A DNA stretch of 64,000 nt from Chryseobacterium sp. MYb264 (GCF_035974275.1 NZ_CP142422.1:3844001-3908000), one strand, 5' to 3'; shown: positions 1-8,985, counted from the first letter of the stretch. The notes: generated by a model from the sequence alone, not told the origin. Numbers and translations: made by a program.

Positions 1-65
1 TAATACTTTATGTTTTTAAGACGCAAGGATTTTATCAAAGATAAAATTGAAGGCTGCATATTATC

Positions 66-135
66 GCCACGAATGCACGAATATTCTTACTTCCCACAGA
101 TCGTACGGATTTTCACAGATGATATCGTTGATTTT
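66..135. repeat. Dispersed intergenic repeat, copy A
   Basis: This stretch of about 70 nt aligns over its whole length with 19550-19620. Shared blocks are CGAATGCAC near the start, CAGATCG in the middle and TTGATTTT at the end. By eye the copies are roughly two-thirds identical and in the same orientation. Neither copy is coding. Similar spacer sequences with CACAGAT-type words are common in flavobacterial genomes, but that comes from general knowledge, not a search. Confidence 0.55.
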
Positions 136-377
136 CTTTGCTTATCTTTTCCGGTCTTTTATAGGTAGAACGGTTTGGTGAGACTTAAAACGGGAGTTGT
201 CAAAAAAAATGGGTTGGCTTCGTGTTCAATATGTAAAGTGTAAGGAAAAGAATCTGTATCATTTGCAAAATCTGCGAGCGCAAAAAATTTCATCTTATAG
301 TATCTACACTTTTTTGCCTACTCCCCAACTTTTGTACTTGATCCGAGTTTAAAGAATTTTAGCCTGCTTTAAAGAAA

Positions 378-404
378 AAAGCTTCGAATTGATTTCGAAG
401 CTTT
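378..404 (-). terminator. Hairpin with T-tract on the minus strand
   Basis: AAAGCTTCGAA (378-388) pairs perfectly with TTCGAAGCTTT (394-404) around a 5-nt loop. On the minus strand the stem runs into TTTTTTCTTT, a strong U-tract. On the plus strand the following bases are only CTTTGGTG. It therefore looks like a minus-strand terminator, although no minus-strand gene is visible upstream of it. Confidence 0.5.
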
Positions 405-568
405 GGTGAATTTTAAATTAAATATTTAGAAGTGTTATTTAAAACAGGATATAATTAATGTCGTTATTATTTACATACGGGGTTATCCGCTGTTTTGTAA
501 TTTATTAGGCATAAAAGTATGAAATTTATTCAATTATTAGAGATTTATTTTAAATAATTTTTGTTTTG

Positions 569-576
569 TATCTTTG
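569..576 (+). promoter_or_regulatory. Probable mfd promoter, -7 box
   Basis: TATCTTTG matches the Bacteroidota -7 consensus TAnnTTTG exactly. It lies 64 nt upstream of the preferred ATG at 640. I see no clear -33 TTTG box at the expected spacing. Confidence 0.5.
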
Positions 577-639
577 TAGAGACCAAACGGTTTCGGAAAA
601 CTCCCGAAATCGCTTTTGTCGTTTATATCATCATTACGT

Positions 640-3600
640 ATGCAGTTAAAAACCATCAGTGAAAAGTTTCTTCCTGAAATTCTTAAAAAAGAGTTCGGAG
701 CCGAGATTTTTGTCCAGCTTGAAAAAAATGATCATATTTCTGTAAAAGGAAGTGCGGGATCTGCCGTTTCCCTTTTTACAGCAGAGCTTTTTCTTAGCCA
801 TAAGAAAAATGTGCTGTATTTGGTGGACGAAAAAGAAGATGCACTCTATGCCAATACAGAAATGGAAGATTTGTTGGGAAAGGAAAAAGTTCTTTATTTT
901 CCGGCTACCCATCTGGATCCTTACCAGGTAGAAAAAACTCAGAATGCCAATCTGGTTCTGAGGACTGAGGTTTTAAACAAAATTACATCCGAAAGATCGC
1001 CTAAAGTGATTGTTGCCTATGCGGGAGCATTGTCTGAGAAGGTATTAAAAAAGGAAGATTTCCGTGCTATTTCACATCATATTAAAGTCGGCGACCAGCT
1101 TGACTTTGATTTTGTTGATGAACTGCTGAATCATTATCATTTTGGGCAGACAGATTTCGTATCTGAACCGGGTGAGTTTTCTGTACGGGGCGGAATTGTA
1201 GATGTTTTCTCGTATTCCAACGAAAAACCTTATCGAATCACTTTTTTTGGAAATGAAGTGGAAAGTATTAAAACATTTGATATTGAATCTCAACTTTCCA
1301 TTGATAAAGTAAATGAGCTGCAATTGGTATCCAATATGAATTTTTCGGTAACAGGATCGAGGGTTTCTCTGCTTCAGTTATTGCCAGAAGACAGTTTTGT
1401 CGTCTCAAAAAACGGAATGTTGGGCATGCATAAAATTAAGGCCTTCTATGAAAAAGCCCTTGAAAAATATGAGACTTTAAATAAAGATATTGCCCATCGC
1501 CGTCCTCAGGAATTATTTATTTCAGATCAGGAGTTTTTATTTGATTATAAGAAATTCAAAACCGTGGATTTCGGGACCGTTGAAATTGAGGGGCTGATTG
1601 AGCTTACCCCCATTGTTTTTAATCAGACGGCTCAGCCTTCTTTCCATAAAAACTTTGAATTATTGATTCAGGATCTTGAAGACAGGCAGGAAGAAGGGTT
1701 TGCTACCTGGATCTCTTTTTCCACTGAAAAGCAAAAGGAAAGACTGGAGTCTATTTTTGAGGAACTCAAACATGAGCTACCGTTTAAAAGCTTTAAATCT
1801 GAGCTTCACGAAGGGTTTTTAGATCTTGATCACAAATTGCTGGTGTATACGGATCATCAGATTTTTGACCGTTACCAGAGGTATAAAGCAAAAAATACGT
1901 TTGCGAAGTCAGAACAGCTGACTCTTAAAGACCTGATGTCATTAAAAGTAGGAGACTATATCGCCCATATCGATCACGGCATCGGCAAATTCATGGGATT
2001 AGTCAAGGTGAATAATGACGGGAAAATTCAAGAATGTTTTAAACTTAGCTATAAAAACGGGGACTTATTGTATGTTAGCATCCATTCCCTCCATAAAATA
2101 TCCAAATACAACGGTCCGGACGGAAAGGAGATTGTTCTCAGTAAACTGGGATCACCCACCTGGAAATCATTAAAGCAGAAAACTAAAGCTAAAGTTAAGC
2201 AGATTGCCTTTGATCTTATTAAGCTTTACGCGCAGCGGAAAACTGCGGTGGGTTTTTCGTATTCCACCGATTCTTATCTGCAAAATGAGCTTGAGGCCAG
2301 TTTTATCTATGAGGATACACCGGATCAGGAAAAGGCAACCATTGATGTTAAAAAAGATATGGAAGCCAGTACGGTGATGGATCGTCTTGTATGCGGAGAT
2401 GTAGGTTTCGGTAAAACCGAGGTGGCGATCCGTGCTGCTTTTAAGGCGGCCACAGATGGAAAACAGGTGGCCATTCTGGTGCCTACCACCATTCTTGCTT
2501 TTCAGCATTACCGAAGTTTCAGGGACAGATTAAAAGATTTTCCTGTAAACGTAGCCTATATCAACCGATTTCGAACGGCCAAACAAAAATCTGAGACCCT
2601 CGAGGCTTTAAAAGATGGAAAAGTAGATATTATTATAGGTACTCACCAGCTGGTAAGTACTTCTGTGAAATTTAAAGATTTGGGATTACTGATTATCGAT
2701 GAAGAGCATAAGTTCGGAGTTTCGGTAAAAGATAAACTTAAAACAATTAAAAGCAATGTGGATACGTTAACCCTGACAGCAACGCCGATCCCGAGAACGC
2801 TTCAGTTCTCCCTAATGGCTGCAAGAGATCTGTCGGTTATTAAAACGCCACCACCTAATAGACAGCCTGTTGATACGCAGCTAATAGGTTTTAGTGAAGA
2901 GATCCTCCGTGATGCGATTTCGTATGAGCTTCAGCGTGATGGTCAGGTTTATTTTATTAATAACAGGGTTGAAAACCTTAAAGATATTGCCGGATTAATT
3001 CAGCGGCTGGTTCCTGATGCCAGGGTAATTACGGGTCACGGGCAAATGGATGGTAAGCAGTTGGAGAGAAATGTTTTAGATTTCATGGAAGGGAAATATG
3101 ACGTTTTAGTGTCTACCACGATCGTTGAAAGTGGGGTAGACGTGCCTAATGCCAATACCATTTTTATTAATGATGCCCAAAGATTCGGAATGGCAGATCT
3201 TCACCAGATGAGAGGAAGAGTAGGACGAAGCAACAGAAAGGCTTTCTGTTATCTGATCACCCCGCCATATGATATGATGACTTCAGACGCCAGGAAGCGT
3301 CTTGAAGCTATTGAGCAGTTTTCAGATCTTGGAAGCGGATTCCAGATTGCCATGAAAGACCTTGAAATTCGTGGAGCCGGAGATTTATTGGGAGCTGAGC
3401 AGAGTGGTTTTATCAATGAGATGGGCTTTGAAACCTATCAGAAACTCATGCAGGAGGCTCTGGAAGAGTTGAAGGATGATGAGGAATTTGAAAGCTTGTT
3501 TGACAATGAGGAAGATCGTAAAAAGCTGTTTAAATCAGTAAAAGATGTAAATATTGATACCGATCTGGAACTTATGCTTCCGGACTCTTATGTTTCTAAT

Positions 3601-4008
3601 ATCGAGGAAAGATTATCGCTTTACCAGAAGATTGCAGATATTGAAAACGAAGAACAACTCCAGAAATTTGAGTCAGATCTGGTAGATCGCTTCGGAAATC
3701 TTCCAAAAGAAGCTATTAATTTACTGAAAAGTGTGGCCTTAAAATGGCTCGCTTCAGACATTGGTTTTGAGAAAATTGTTATGAAAAACGGGGTGTTTCT
3801 GGGCTACTTTCCAAGCAACCCTCAAGACAAATTTTATCAGACAGACAAGTTCAAACATATTATTAATTACCTGACGAAAAACCCGTCTGAAGCGCAGCTG
3901 AAGGAGAAAATCGGTAAAGATGGAAATCACCTTATGATGAGAAAAGGCAATGTGATAAATGTCGATGAGGTGAATTATCTGTTAAAATCCATCCTGGCAT
4001 CAGGGTAA
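640..4008 (+). CDS. mfd: Transcription-repair coupling factor Mfd
   Basis: Mfd is a large DNA translocase that removes RNA polymerase stalled at DNA lesions and recruits UvrA for nucleotide excision repair. The 1122-residue product has the full family layout. A UvrB-like N-terminal part comes first, then the RNA-polymerase-interacting module from about residue 435 (HIDHGIGKFMGL). The helicase core has Walker A GDVGFGKTE near 585, DEEH near 687, TATPIPRT shortly after and GRVGRS near 857. A C-terminal TRCF domain follows. The frame is open back to a TTG at 616, but ATG 640 (MQLKTISEKFLPE) fits the family better. It stands alone downstream of a TATCTTTG box and looks intact. Confidence 0.95.
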   Translation: MQLKTISEKFLPEILKKEFGAEIFVQLEKNDHISVKGSAGSAVSLFTAELFLSHKKNVLYLVDEKEDALYANTEMEDLLGKEKVLYFPATHLDPYQVEKTQNANLVLRTEVLNKITSERSPKVIVAYAGALSEKVLKKEDFRAISHHIKVGDQLDFDFVDELLNHYHFGQTDFVSEPGEFSVRGGIVDVFSYSNEKPYRITFFGNEVESIKTFDIESQLSIDKVNELQLVSNMNFSVTGSRVSLLQLLPEDSFVVSKNGMLGMHKIKAFYEKALEKYETLNKDIAHRRPQELFISDQEFLFDYKKFKTVDFGTVEIEGLIELTPIVFNQTAQPSFHKNFELLIQDLEDRQEEGFATWISFSTEKQKERLESIFEELKHELPFKSFKSELHEGFLDLDHKLLVYTDHQIFDRYQRYKAKNTFAKSEQLTLKDLMSLKVGDYIAHIDHGIGKFMGLVKVNNDGKIQECFKLSYKNGDLLYVSIHSLHKISKYNGPDGKEIVLSKLGSPTWKSLKQKTKAKVKQIAFDLIKLYAQRKTAVGFSYSTDSYLQNELEASFIYEDTPDQEKATIDVKKDMEASTVMDRLVCGDVGFGKTEVAIRAAFKAATDGKQVAILVPTTILAFQHYRSFRDRLKDFPVNVAYINRFRTAKQKSETLEALKDGKVDIIIGTHQLVSTSVKFKDLGLLIIDEEHKFGVSVKDKLKTIKSNVDTLTLTATPIPRTLQFSLMAARDLSVIKTPPPNRQPVDTQLIGFSEEILRDAISYELQRDGQVYFINNRVENLKDIAGLIQRLVPDARVITGHGQMDGKQLERNVLDFMEGKYDVLVSTTIVESGVDVPNANTIFINDAQRFGMADLHQMRGRVGRSNRKAFCYLITPPYDMMTSDARKRLEAIEQFSDLGSGFQIAMKDLEIRGAGDLLGAEQSGFINEMGFETYQKLMQEALEELKDDEEFESLFDNEEDRKKLFKSVKDVNIDTDLELMLPDSYVSNIEERLSLYQKIADIENEEQLQKFESDLVDRFGNLPKEAINLLKSVALKWLASDIGFEKIVMKNGVFLGYFPSNPQDKFYQTDKFKHIINYLTKNPSEAQLKEKIGKDGNHLMMRKGNVINVDEVNYLLKSILASG

Positions 4009-4022
4009 TTAATTCGCGATTT

Positions 4023-4060
4023 ATAGAAATAATTCTACTTTTTGATAGGGTTATTTCTAT
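4023..4060. repeat. Inverted repeat after mfd
   Basis: ATAGAAATAA (4023-4032) is the exact reverse complement of TTATTTCTAT (4051-4060), with an 18-nt loop. There is no T-run directly after the second arm, so it is a weak terminator candidate for mfd at best. Confidence 0.3.
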
Positions 4061-4124
4061 GCTATAATTAACTTATTTCTATTGAATTAGGAGGTAATAA
4101 GTGGAATTTTAGGTAAAAAATATT

Positions 4125-4132
4125 TACCTTTG
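4125..4132 (+). promoter_or_regulatory. Promoter -7 box of the secreted-paralog operon
   Basis: TACCTTTG matches TAnnTTTG exactly and ends 13 nt before the ATG at 4145. The predicted 5' leader is therefore only several nucleotides long. The box overlaps an in-frame TTG at 4130, which argues against that TTG being the translation start. Confidence 0.5.
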
Positions 4133-4144
4133 CAGCCCCTTATT

Positions 4145-4969
4145 ATGAAAAAATCTAGTTATCATTGTATAGCTGTTCTGATGTGTTCAGTTCAGGCGTA
4201 CGCTCAGGTGGGAATTGGGATAAGTACCCCCAATGCAGTTCTCGATATCAACGGGAAAACTACCTTAAGAAAAGAGCTTAAAGTTGGCGGTACTTCTGAT
4301 CAGGCAGGAAATGCCGGACTCAATGGCCAGGTGTTGGTTTCTCAAGGAGCAGGTTTACCTCCGGTTTGGAGATCATTGAATGTTTCCTTCATCGAAGAAG
4401 GTCAATACAAGCTGATTAATTCTTATCTATCATCCGATCAGGCAGGCATTACCTCTTTATCCGGCGGTATTGCAGCAGACGGTATTTATACCAATAGCGT
4501 CGGTGATGATTTTTCGAATACAGCTAAAGGAAGATGGGTGAAAATTGATAATCTTAGGAATGTTTTTGAGATTAAAAATGCTAAGAACCGGCTTACCTAC
4601 CAGTTTCAGACTGGCATTGAAATGAAGGCTCCGGCTGCGGGTACGCCACAGAGTGTTACTTTTACCTGCGGTGTTTTCAGAAATAATAAACTCGTTGCGG
4701 TACGTCCCGATAAAATCACTTCGAATAATAATACAGATAAAGGAGGTTTTCAGGATTATATTTTTACTCTTAATTATACAGAGCAGAATGTACCTGAAGG
4801 GAGTCAGACTATTGAAGTAGCATGCCGTAAGATTGAATCCTCCAATTCAAACACCTTATTTGCCATAGGACGAAATATCGATAATTCAAACACGGTATCC
4901 AATGCGTTTACTCAGGAATCTGATTTTAAAGTAGATGTCATTGAATATGTAACGTACAAAACTAACTAA
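4145..4969 (+). CDS. Secreted protein, tandem paralog 1 of 3
   Basis: The 274-residue product is of unknown function. It starts with a signal peptide (MKKSSYHCIAVLMCSVQAYA) followed by a family signature: AQVGIGISTPNAVLDINGKT, then LRKEL and GGTS. This AQVGI..TP...LD.NG start is shared with the next two genes and occurs at the N-terminus of many Bacteroidota surface proteins. The rest appears beta-rich, with a conserved central T(C/F)CG(V/I)F patch and a VACRK patch near the C-terminus. A TTG at 4130 would add five residues but lies in the promoter box. It heads a three-gene operon, 13 nt from the next gene. Export is well supported; function is not known. Confidence 0.7.
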   Translation: MKKSSYHCIAVLMCSVQAYAQVGIGISTPNAVLDINGKTTLRKELKVGGTSDQAGNAGLNGQVLVSQGAGLPPVWRSLNVSFIEEGQYKLINSYLSSDQAGITSLSGGIAADGIYTNSVGDDFSNTAKGRWVKIDNLRNVFEIKNAKNRLTYQFQTGIEMKAPAAGTPQSVTFTCGVFRNNKLVAVRPDKITSNNNTDKGGFQDYIFTLNYTEQNVPEGSQTIEVACRKIESSNSNTLFAIGRNIDNSNTVSNAFTQESDFKVDVIEYVTYKTN

Positions 4970-4982
4970 TCAGAAGACTTCA

Positions 4983-5798
4983 ATGAAAAAAATATTATCA
5001 CTCCTATATGTTTCTATAGGATTGTCACTTTCTGCGCAGGTGGGAATAAAAACAGACACCCCGAAATCTACGCTGGATGTAAATGGAGATGTAAACCTTA
5101 GAGGTAAACTTGCGGTTTCCAATACCACCAATGCTGTGCTTTCCGAAGGTACCAATGACCAGATTTTAGTTTCTCAGGGGCCGGGATCTGCGCCGATCTG
5201 GAAAACCCTCCGTATTCCGGAATATGAACCGAATAAGTTTTATTTAATTTTTAATAATTCTTATGCTGACAGAACAGGGGTTACCTTTTCAAGGAATGAA
5301 GTTTCCGGTAACGGGAATTCAAGGTCTACTTCGCTGGTAAAAGATGCTGATCTTAACAGCTTGAGCAGATTTAAAAAAATTCCCGGAGTGTCTTCTCAAT
5401 CTTTTACTGTTTTCAGTGAGAAGAGTAAAACCTATTTTCAGTTTGAAACTGTTGTTCAGGCAAACTTTCCGTCGAATGATTCTCCCGATATCTCTATCGA
5501 TTATGCCTGCGGAATCTTTGTGGATGATAAATTGGTGAATTTAAGACAGAGAAATCTTAAAGCCAGCAGTGCAGCCAGCACATTTATTACGCATAACCAG
5601 ATTGGTATGGCAGAGAACCTTGCCAAAGGCCCGCATACTGTAAGTGTAGCATGCTCCAGGCTTAGATCATTTAATACAAATGCGACCTTAGGTATAGGAA
5701 TTAATGTTGCAGAGAATATCGATGATTTTATCACGCAGTCTTCTCTTAAAGTAGATGTTTATGAAATTCCTCAAGTATTTAACAATATCTTAAACTAA
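4983..5798 (+). CDS. Secreted protein, tandem paralog 2 of 3
   Basis: The 271-residue exported protein has signal peptide MKKILSLLYVSIGLSLSAQ, then VGIKTDTPKSTLDVNGDVNL. It shares with both neighbours the order signal, VGI..TP...LD.NG, LR.(K/E)L, a central YACGIFVD patch and a VACSRL patch near the C-terminus. It lies 13 nt after the first paralog and 3 nt before the third, so the three are surely co-transcribed. Domain identity and role are unknown. The mature part is divergent from the neighbours, so this is old duplication, not recent amplification. Confidence 0.7.
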   Translation: MKKILSLLYVSIGLSLSAQVGIKTDTPKSTLDVNGDVNLRGKLAVSNTTNAVLSEGTNDQILVSQGPGSAPIWKTLRIPEYEPNKFYLIFNNSYADRTGVTFSRNEVSGNGNSRSTSLVKDADLNSLSRFKKIPGVSSQSFTVFSEKSKTYFQFETVVQANFPSNDSPDISIDYACGIFVDDKLVNLRQRNLKASSAASTFITHNQIGMAENLAKGPHTVSVACSRLRSFNTNATLGIGINVAENIDDFITQSSLKVDVYEIPQVFNNILN

Positions 5799-5801
5799 AT
5801 C

Positions 5802-6545
5802 ATGAAGAAAATATTTTTTATCACATTATCATTATTTTCAGTTTGCTTTTTTGCACAAGTGGGAATAAATACCAGAACACCTGTTAATATGTTGGATATT
5901 AATGGAGATTTAGGGCTAAGAAAAGAGTTAAGAATAGGAGGTACCAATACTGTAAAAGGATCTGCGGGGGATGCCGGAACAATTCTTCATAATAATTCTG
6001 CTCTTGGAGTAAATGATTGGAAAAGCATTAAAATAGCAGAGGGACAAGGCAGTATGTCGGTGTTTTTTATGAATACGGTGGCTGATAAAACAGGGGCTCA
6101 ATTTGGTAATGGAAGTGGTTCTACAGATCCTTATGAGGAAAATATGACTATTACAAATGCATGGACAGTGCTTCCGGGAACTCAGGATACCTATTCCGTA
6201 ACGTCCTCTACAAACAAAGTATTTTTCACGTTTCAGACGACTGCACAGAAAACAGGTAATAATAATTCTTCTACAGGATTTGCCTGCGGAATTTTTGTCG
6301 ATAATCAGCTGAAGGCGGTAAGAACAGATGTTTTGATTGGTACAGACGGAGCGTATAAGATATTCAACCTAAACGCGACGCTTTCTAATGTTCCTCAAAA
6401 AAATAATTATGCAGTTAAAGTAGCATGTACCAAAAGAAACTTAAACAACGGTACATTGGGAATCGGAAAAGCGGTTAACAGTACCTATCTCAATACAGAT
6501 ATGTCACAGTCTGTGCTTACAACCTCTGTAATGCAACCGTACTGA
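5802..6545 (+). CDS. Secreted protein, tandem paralog 3 of 3
   Basis: The 247-residue exported protein has signal peptide MKKIFFITLSLFSVCFFAQ, then VGINTRTPVNMLDINGDLGL, LRKELRIGGTN, a central FACGIFVDNQLKAVRTD patch and VACTKR near the C-terminus. It closes the operon: a perfect 11-bp terminator hairpin follows 69 nt after the stop. It is the shortest of the three because the region after the signature is shorter. The function is unknown, and a surface or appendage-like role is only a guess from export and beta-rich composition. Confidence 0.7.
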   Translation: MKKIFFITLSLFSVCFFAQVGINTRTPVNMLDINGDLGLRKELRIGGTNTVKGSAGDAGTILHNNSALGVNDWKSIKIAEGQGSMSVFFMNTVADKTGAQFGNGSGSTDPYEENMTITNAWTVLPGTQDTYSVTSSTNKVFFTFQTTAQKTGNNNSSTGFACGIFVDNQLKAVRTDVLIGTDGAYKIFNLNATLSNVPQKNNYAVKVACTKRNLNNGTLGIGKAVNSTYLNTDMSQSVLTTSVMQPY

Positions 6546-6613
6546 TCATAGCAAATGTTTTTTCTATTTCCTGGCAAATGAACCGCTTTGTCTTGGGTAA
6601 AAATAAATTTATT

Positions 6614-6642
6614 AGCCTGAAAACAATGTTTTCAGGCTTTTT
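6614..6642 (+). terminator. Rho-independent terminator of the secreted-paralog operon
   Basis: AGCCTGAAAAC (6614-6624) pairs perfectly with GTTTTCAGGCT (6628-6638) around a 3-nt AAT loop and runs into TTTTT. Confidence 0.85.
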
Positions 6643-6820
6643 CCGTTTAAAAGAAACAGGGCTGAAGCTATTCTCCGGTATCGGTGGAATCATTTTCCGG
6701 GATGTGCTGAGCCCAGTGACGGAAAATAGTCCCATTTCTTTTAAAAGATAAAGGCCAAATATTTTATTGCTGGTTTTACTATAATATCAAGAAAAATATA
6801 TTTTTTATTCAAAAAAAAAT

Positions 6821-6828
6821 TATATTTG
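6821..6828 (+). promoter_or_regulatory. Promoter -7 box of the lipoprotein gene
   Basis: TATATTTG matches TAnnTTTG exactly and lies 25 nt before the ATG at 6854. Confidence 0.55.
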
Positions 6829-6853
6829 TGAAAAATTTATCAAATACCTGAAA

Positions 6854-7774
6854 ATGAAACAACTTTTCTACTTTATTTTACTCATTGCAGGTCTATCTTC
6901 TATTCATTCTTGTAAGGAAATGATAGATGAGGACGGAAATTCGCTGATCGACCTTAATCCTGATACAGGGCTTACCGGACCAAGAGCATTGTTTAGAGAA
7001 ATTACAGATTCAGATACCCTTGCCGAATACCATTATAATGGTTTGCAGCTTACAAAAGTACTCACAGACAGTGGTTCGGTTACCAATATTGCGTACAGCG
7101 GTGATAAAATCAGTAAAATTGATTTTATGGGATTCTTAGATCTTGACAATGACGGGAATTTAGATAAGGACAGTATTTCTTATTCCCAATTATTTACCTA
7201 TGGTCCTACAGGAAAGCTGATTACTATCTCAGAAAACCGATCGTTCTTTAAGAGAGCGGATCCTGTTCCGCCGTCTACAACTCCGGGGCCTCAGACGCTG
7301 TATAAAAAGACGAAGTCAACATATGATCTGAAATATGAAGCTTCTACGGCCAAACTGGATTCTATCATTATGAAAAATGGGCCTGACGTTTCAGGAACGG
7401 TTTTCGCATTTACAGATTATTCCAAGACGAAATATGAATATACAGGAGATAATGTATCTAAAGTAACAAGAGCCTACGGCCCGATTGGGGGAGGGGTAAC
7501 GACAAAATACGGATACGAATTTCTTTCTTATGATACCCAGATCAGTCCGTTTACCTTATTGCCTTTTGGATATAAAGTTTCGAGATTACTGAATACTGAA
7601 ATCAATGATAGTGAAAGTTTTATTTTATCACCAAACAGCCCTAAGAGAATTTCTGTGACGGATCTTATGACACCTATCCCAAGTCCGGTATTCTTAACGA
7701 CAGATTACCTTTATGACGCGCAGACTTATATGAGAGTAGGTTTTGGAATCAATTATATCTACAAACCCCTGTAA
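6854..7774 (+). CDS. Lipoprotein of unknown function
   Basis: The 306-residue product begins with a lipoprotein signal, MKQLFYFILLIAGLSSIHSC, with the lipidated Cys at residue 20. It should be anchored in the outer membrane or periplasm. The acidic stretch after the Cys (KEMIDEDGN) resembles the lipoprotein export signal that sends Bacteroidota lipoproteins to the surface, which is inference. The body has repeated Y.(Y/F)(N/T)G..(L/V)(T/S)K(V/I) units, for example YHYNGLQLTKV and YEYTGDNVSKVTR. These resemble YD/RHS-like beta strands, but there is no RHS core. It is a single-gene unit with its own promoter and terminator. Confidence 0.7.
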   Translation: MKQLFYFILLIAGLSSIHSCKEMIDEDGNSLIDLNPDTGLTGPRALFREITDSDTLAEYHYNGLQLTKVLTDSGSVTNIAYSGDKISKIDFMGFLDLDNDGNLDKDSISYSQLFTYGPTGKLITISENRSFFKRADPVPPSTTPGPQTLYKKTKSTYDLKYEASTAKLDSIIMKNGPDVSGTVFAFTDYSKTKYEYTGDNVSKVTRAYGPIGGGVTTKYGYEFLSYDTQISPFTLLPFGYKVSRLLNTEINDSESFILSPNSPKRISVTDLMTPIPSPVFLTTDYLYDAQTYMRVGFGINYIYKPL

Positions 7775-7800
7775 GAATTAATTTTTTAAATAATATTTTA

Positions 7801-7834
7801 ACTCAATCTTTCCGAAGGTTGAGTTTTTATTTTT
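7801..7834 (+). terminator. Rho-independent terminator after the lipoprotein gene
   Basis: ACTCAATCTT (7801-7810) pairs with AAGGTTGAGT (7815-7824), 10 bp with one G-T pair and a TCCG loop. It runs into TTTTATTTTT. The pth promoter begins only a few bases further on. Confidence 0.85.
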
Positions 7835-7841
7835 AATGCCT

Positions 7842-7849
7842 TAATTTTG
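7842..7849 (+). promoter_or_regulatory. Promoter -7 box of pth
   Basis: TAATTTTG matches TAnnTTTG exactly and ends 14 nt before the pth ATG, so a very short leader is expected. Confidence 0.55.
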
Positions 7850-7863
7850 CAAAAAATTTCTCA

Positions 7864-8427
7864 ATGAAATATTTAATAGTGGGCCTTGGTAACAAAGGTG
7901 CAGAATATGAAAATACACGTCATAATATAGGATTTAAAGTCGCAGATAAAATTGCAGAAACATTGGAAGCTTCATTCAATACCACGAATTTCGGATGGAT
8001 GGCAGACGGAAAGTATAAAGGAAGAAGAGTATTGGTTTTAAAACCGGATACTTATATGAACCTGTCGGGAAATGCGGTAAGATACTGGATGCAGAAAGAG
8101 AATATCCCTTTGGAAAATGTATTGATTGTTACGGATGATCTGGTACTCCCTTTCGGAACATTGAGGATGAAAGCAAAAGGGTCTGATGCGGGACATAACG
8201 GACTGAAAAATGTTAATGAAGTGCTGCAGACACAGAACTATGCAAGGTTGCGTTTCGGAATTTCCGCCGATTTTTCTGAAGGGAAACAGGTAGATTACGT
8301 TTTGGGAACATGGAATGCTGAAGAATCTGAAAAGCTTTCGGAGAGAATTGAAAAATTTACAAAAGCTTCTTTGTCATTCGTTTTTGCCGGAATTAATAAT
8401 ACCATGTCCGCTTTTAACGGGAAATAA
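7864..8427 (+). CDS. pth: Peptidyl-tRNA hydrolase
   Basis: Pth releases tRNA from peptidyl-tRNA that drops off the ribosome, by cleaving the ester between peptide and tRNA. The 187-residue product has the standard bacterial length. N10 and the catalytic H20 lie in GLGNKGAEYENTRHNIGF, the conserved Asp in DDLVLPFG near residue 93, and the conserved Asn in DAGHNGLKN near 114. The gene is cytoplasmic, monocistronic, and converges on the next gene with a 42-nt gap and no obvious shared terminator. Confidence 0.96.
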   Translation: MKYLIVGLGNKGAEYENTRHNIGFKVADKIAETLEASFNTTNFGWMADGKYKGRRVLVLKPDTYMNLSGNAVRYWMQKENIPLENVLIVTDDLVLPFGTLRMKAKGSDAGHNGLKNVNEVLQTQNYARLRFGISADFSEGKQVDYVLGTWNAEESEKLSERIEKFTKASLSFVFAGINNTMSAFNGK

Positions 8428-8469
8428 CCGAAACATCTGTAAAGCCAGAAGTCTCCGTTTCGAAGGGGA

Positions 8470-8910
8470 TTATTGTGGGTTGACCAGGGCAATATCTTTG
8501 ATGATTTTCTTTTCCAGCATATTCTTCTGACCAAGGGAGAAGCGGTAATTGTTTCCCTCCTCCGCAAACTGAATCGGCCCGGTTGGGATATCATCCGTTC
8601 TCCATTTTACGATGAGAGTTGGCGTATGGGTATCATCAAAACTTTTCTCTGAAAACCTGAAAGCAGTGCTGGTCATTGGGTTATTTACGTCTTCATTAAA
8701 GACTGATTTTGCCATTTTGGGCTGCATCTGTATCATGTCTTTCATTAATAATCCGAAACGCTTGCCGATGTATTTATCCTTATTCATCTCAAATTTTCTA
8801 AGGTAGGAGACCGTATCAACTGCTTTTTTATCAGAGGTTTTCTGGGCTTTGACAAAACCATTTAGAAAAAATAAAATACCGAAAATAAATATGTTGAACC
8901 GTACTTTCAT
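8470..8910 (-). CDS. Small secreted protein of unknown function
   Basis: The 146-residue product has a clear signal peptide ending at VKAQ (residues 1-23). A short soluble domain follows with YLRKFEMNKDKYIGKRFGLL near the start and IVKWRTDDIPTGPI later. No catalytic motif is recognisable. It has its own promoter (8941-8948, minus). An insertion sequence lies just upstream of that promoter. I would expect a periplasmic protein; no function can be given. Confidence 0.7.
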   Translation of the reverse strand: MKVRFNIFIFGILFFLNGFVKAQKTSDKKAVDTVSYLRKFEMNKDKYIGKRFGLLMKDMIQMQPKMAKSVFNEDVNNPMTSTAFRFSEKSFDDTHTPTLIVKWRTDDIPTGPIQFAEEGNNYRFSLGQKNMLEKKIIKDIALVNPQ

Positions 8911-8940
8911 AAGTTAGTGAGTCATCTAATTTTAGAATTT

Positions 8941-8948
8941 CAAATGTA
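8941..8948 (-). promoter_or_regulatory. Promoter -7 box of the small secreted protein gene
   Basis: On the minus strand this reads TACATTTG, an exact TAnnTTTG match, 30 nt before the start codon at 8910. The IS5-like element begins at 8986, about 38 bp further upstream. The -7 box is intact, but sequence upstream of the -33 zone has been replaced by the element. Confidence 0.5.
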
Positions 8949-8985
8949 AGTATTTTGAAAATGTATTGAAATTGTCTTTTAGTTA

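Larger units (their letters stand above)
1..615. other. Intergenic region upstream of mfd
   Basis: I see no convincing gene here. It holds a dispersed repeat (66-135), an 11-bp inverted repeat with a T-tract on the minus strand (378-404), and a probable mfd promoter (569-576). Short open frames on the minus strand around 470-530 lack a start codon. Confidence 0.6.

Noticed and set aside
470..530. Minus-strand frame ending in YKTADNPVCK
   Set aside because: Only about 16 codons from stop to stop with no start codon.
616..639. TTG start 24 nt upstream for mfd
   Set aside because: The extra residues do not fit the family start; ATG 640 begins the conserved sequence.
4130..4144. TTG start for the first secreted paralog
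   Set aside because: It lies within the -7 promoter box, and the ATG at 4145 begins a normal signal peptide.
6643..6820. Possible coding remnant after the secreted-paralog terminator
   Set aside because: No frame of useful length or similarity in either strand.
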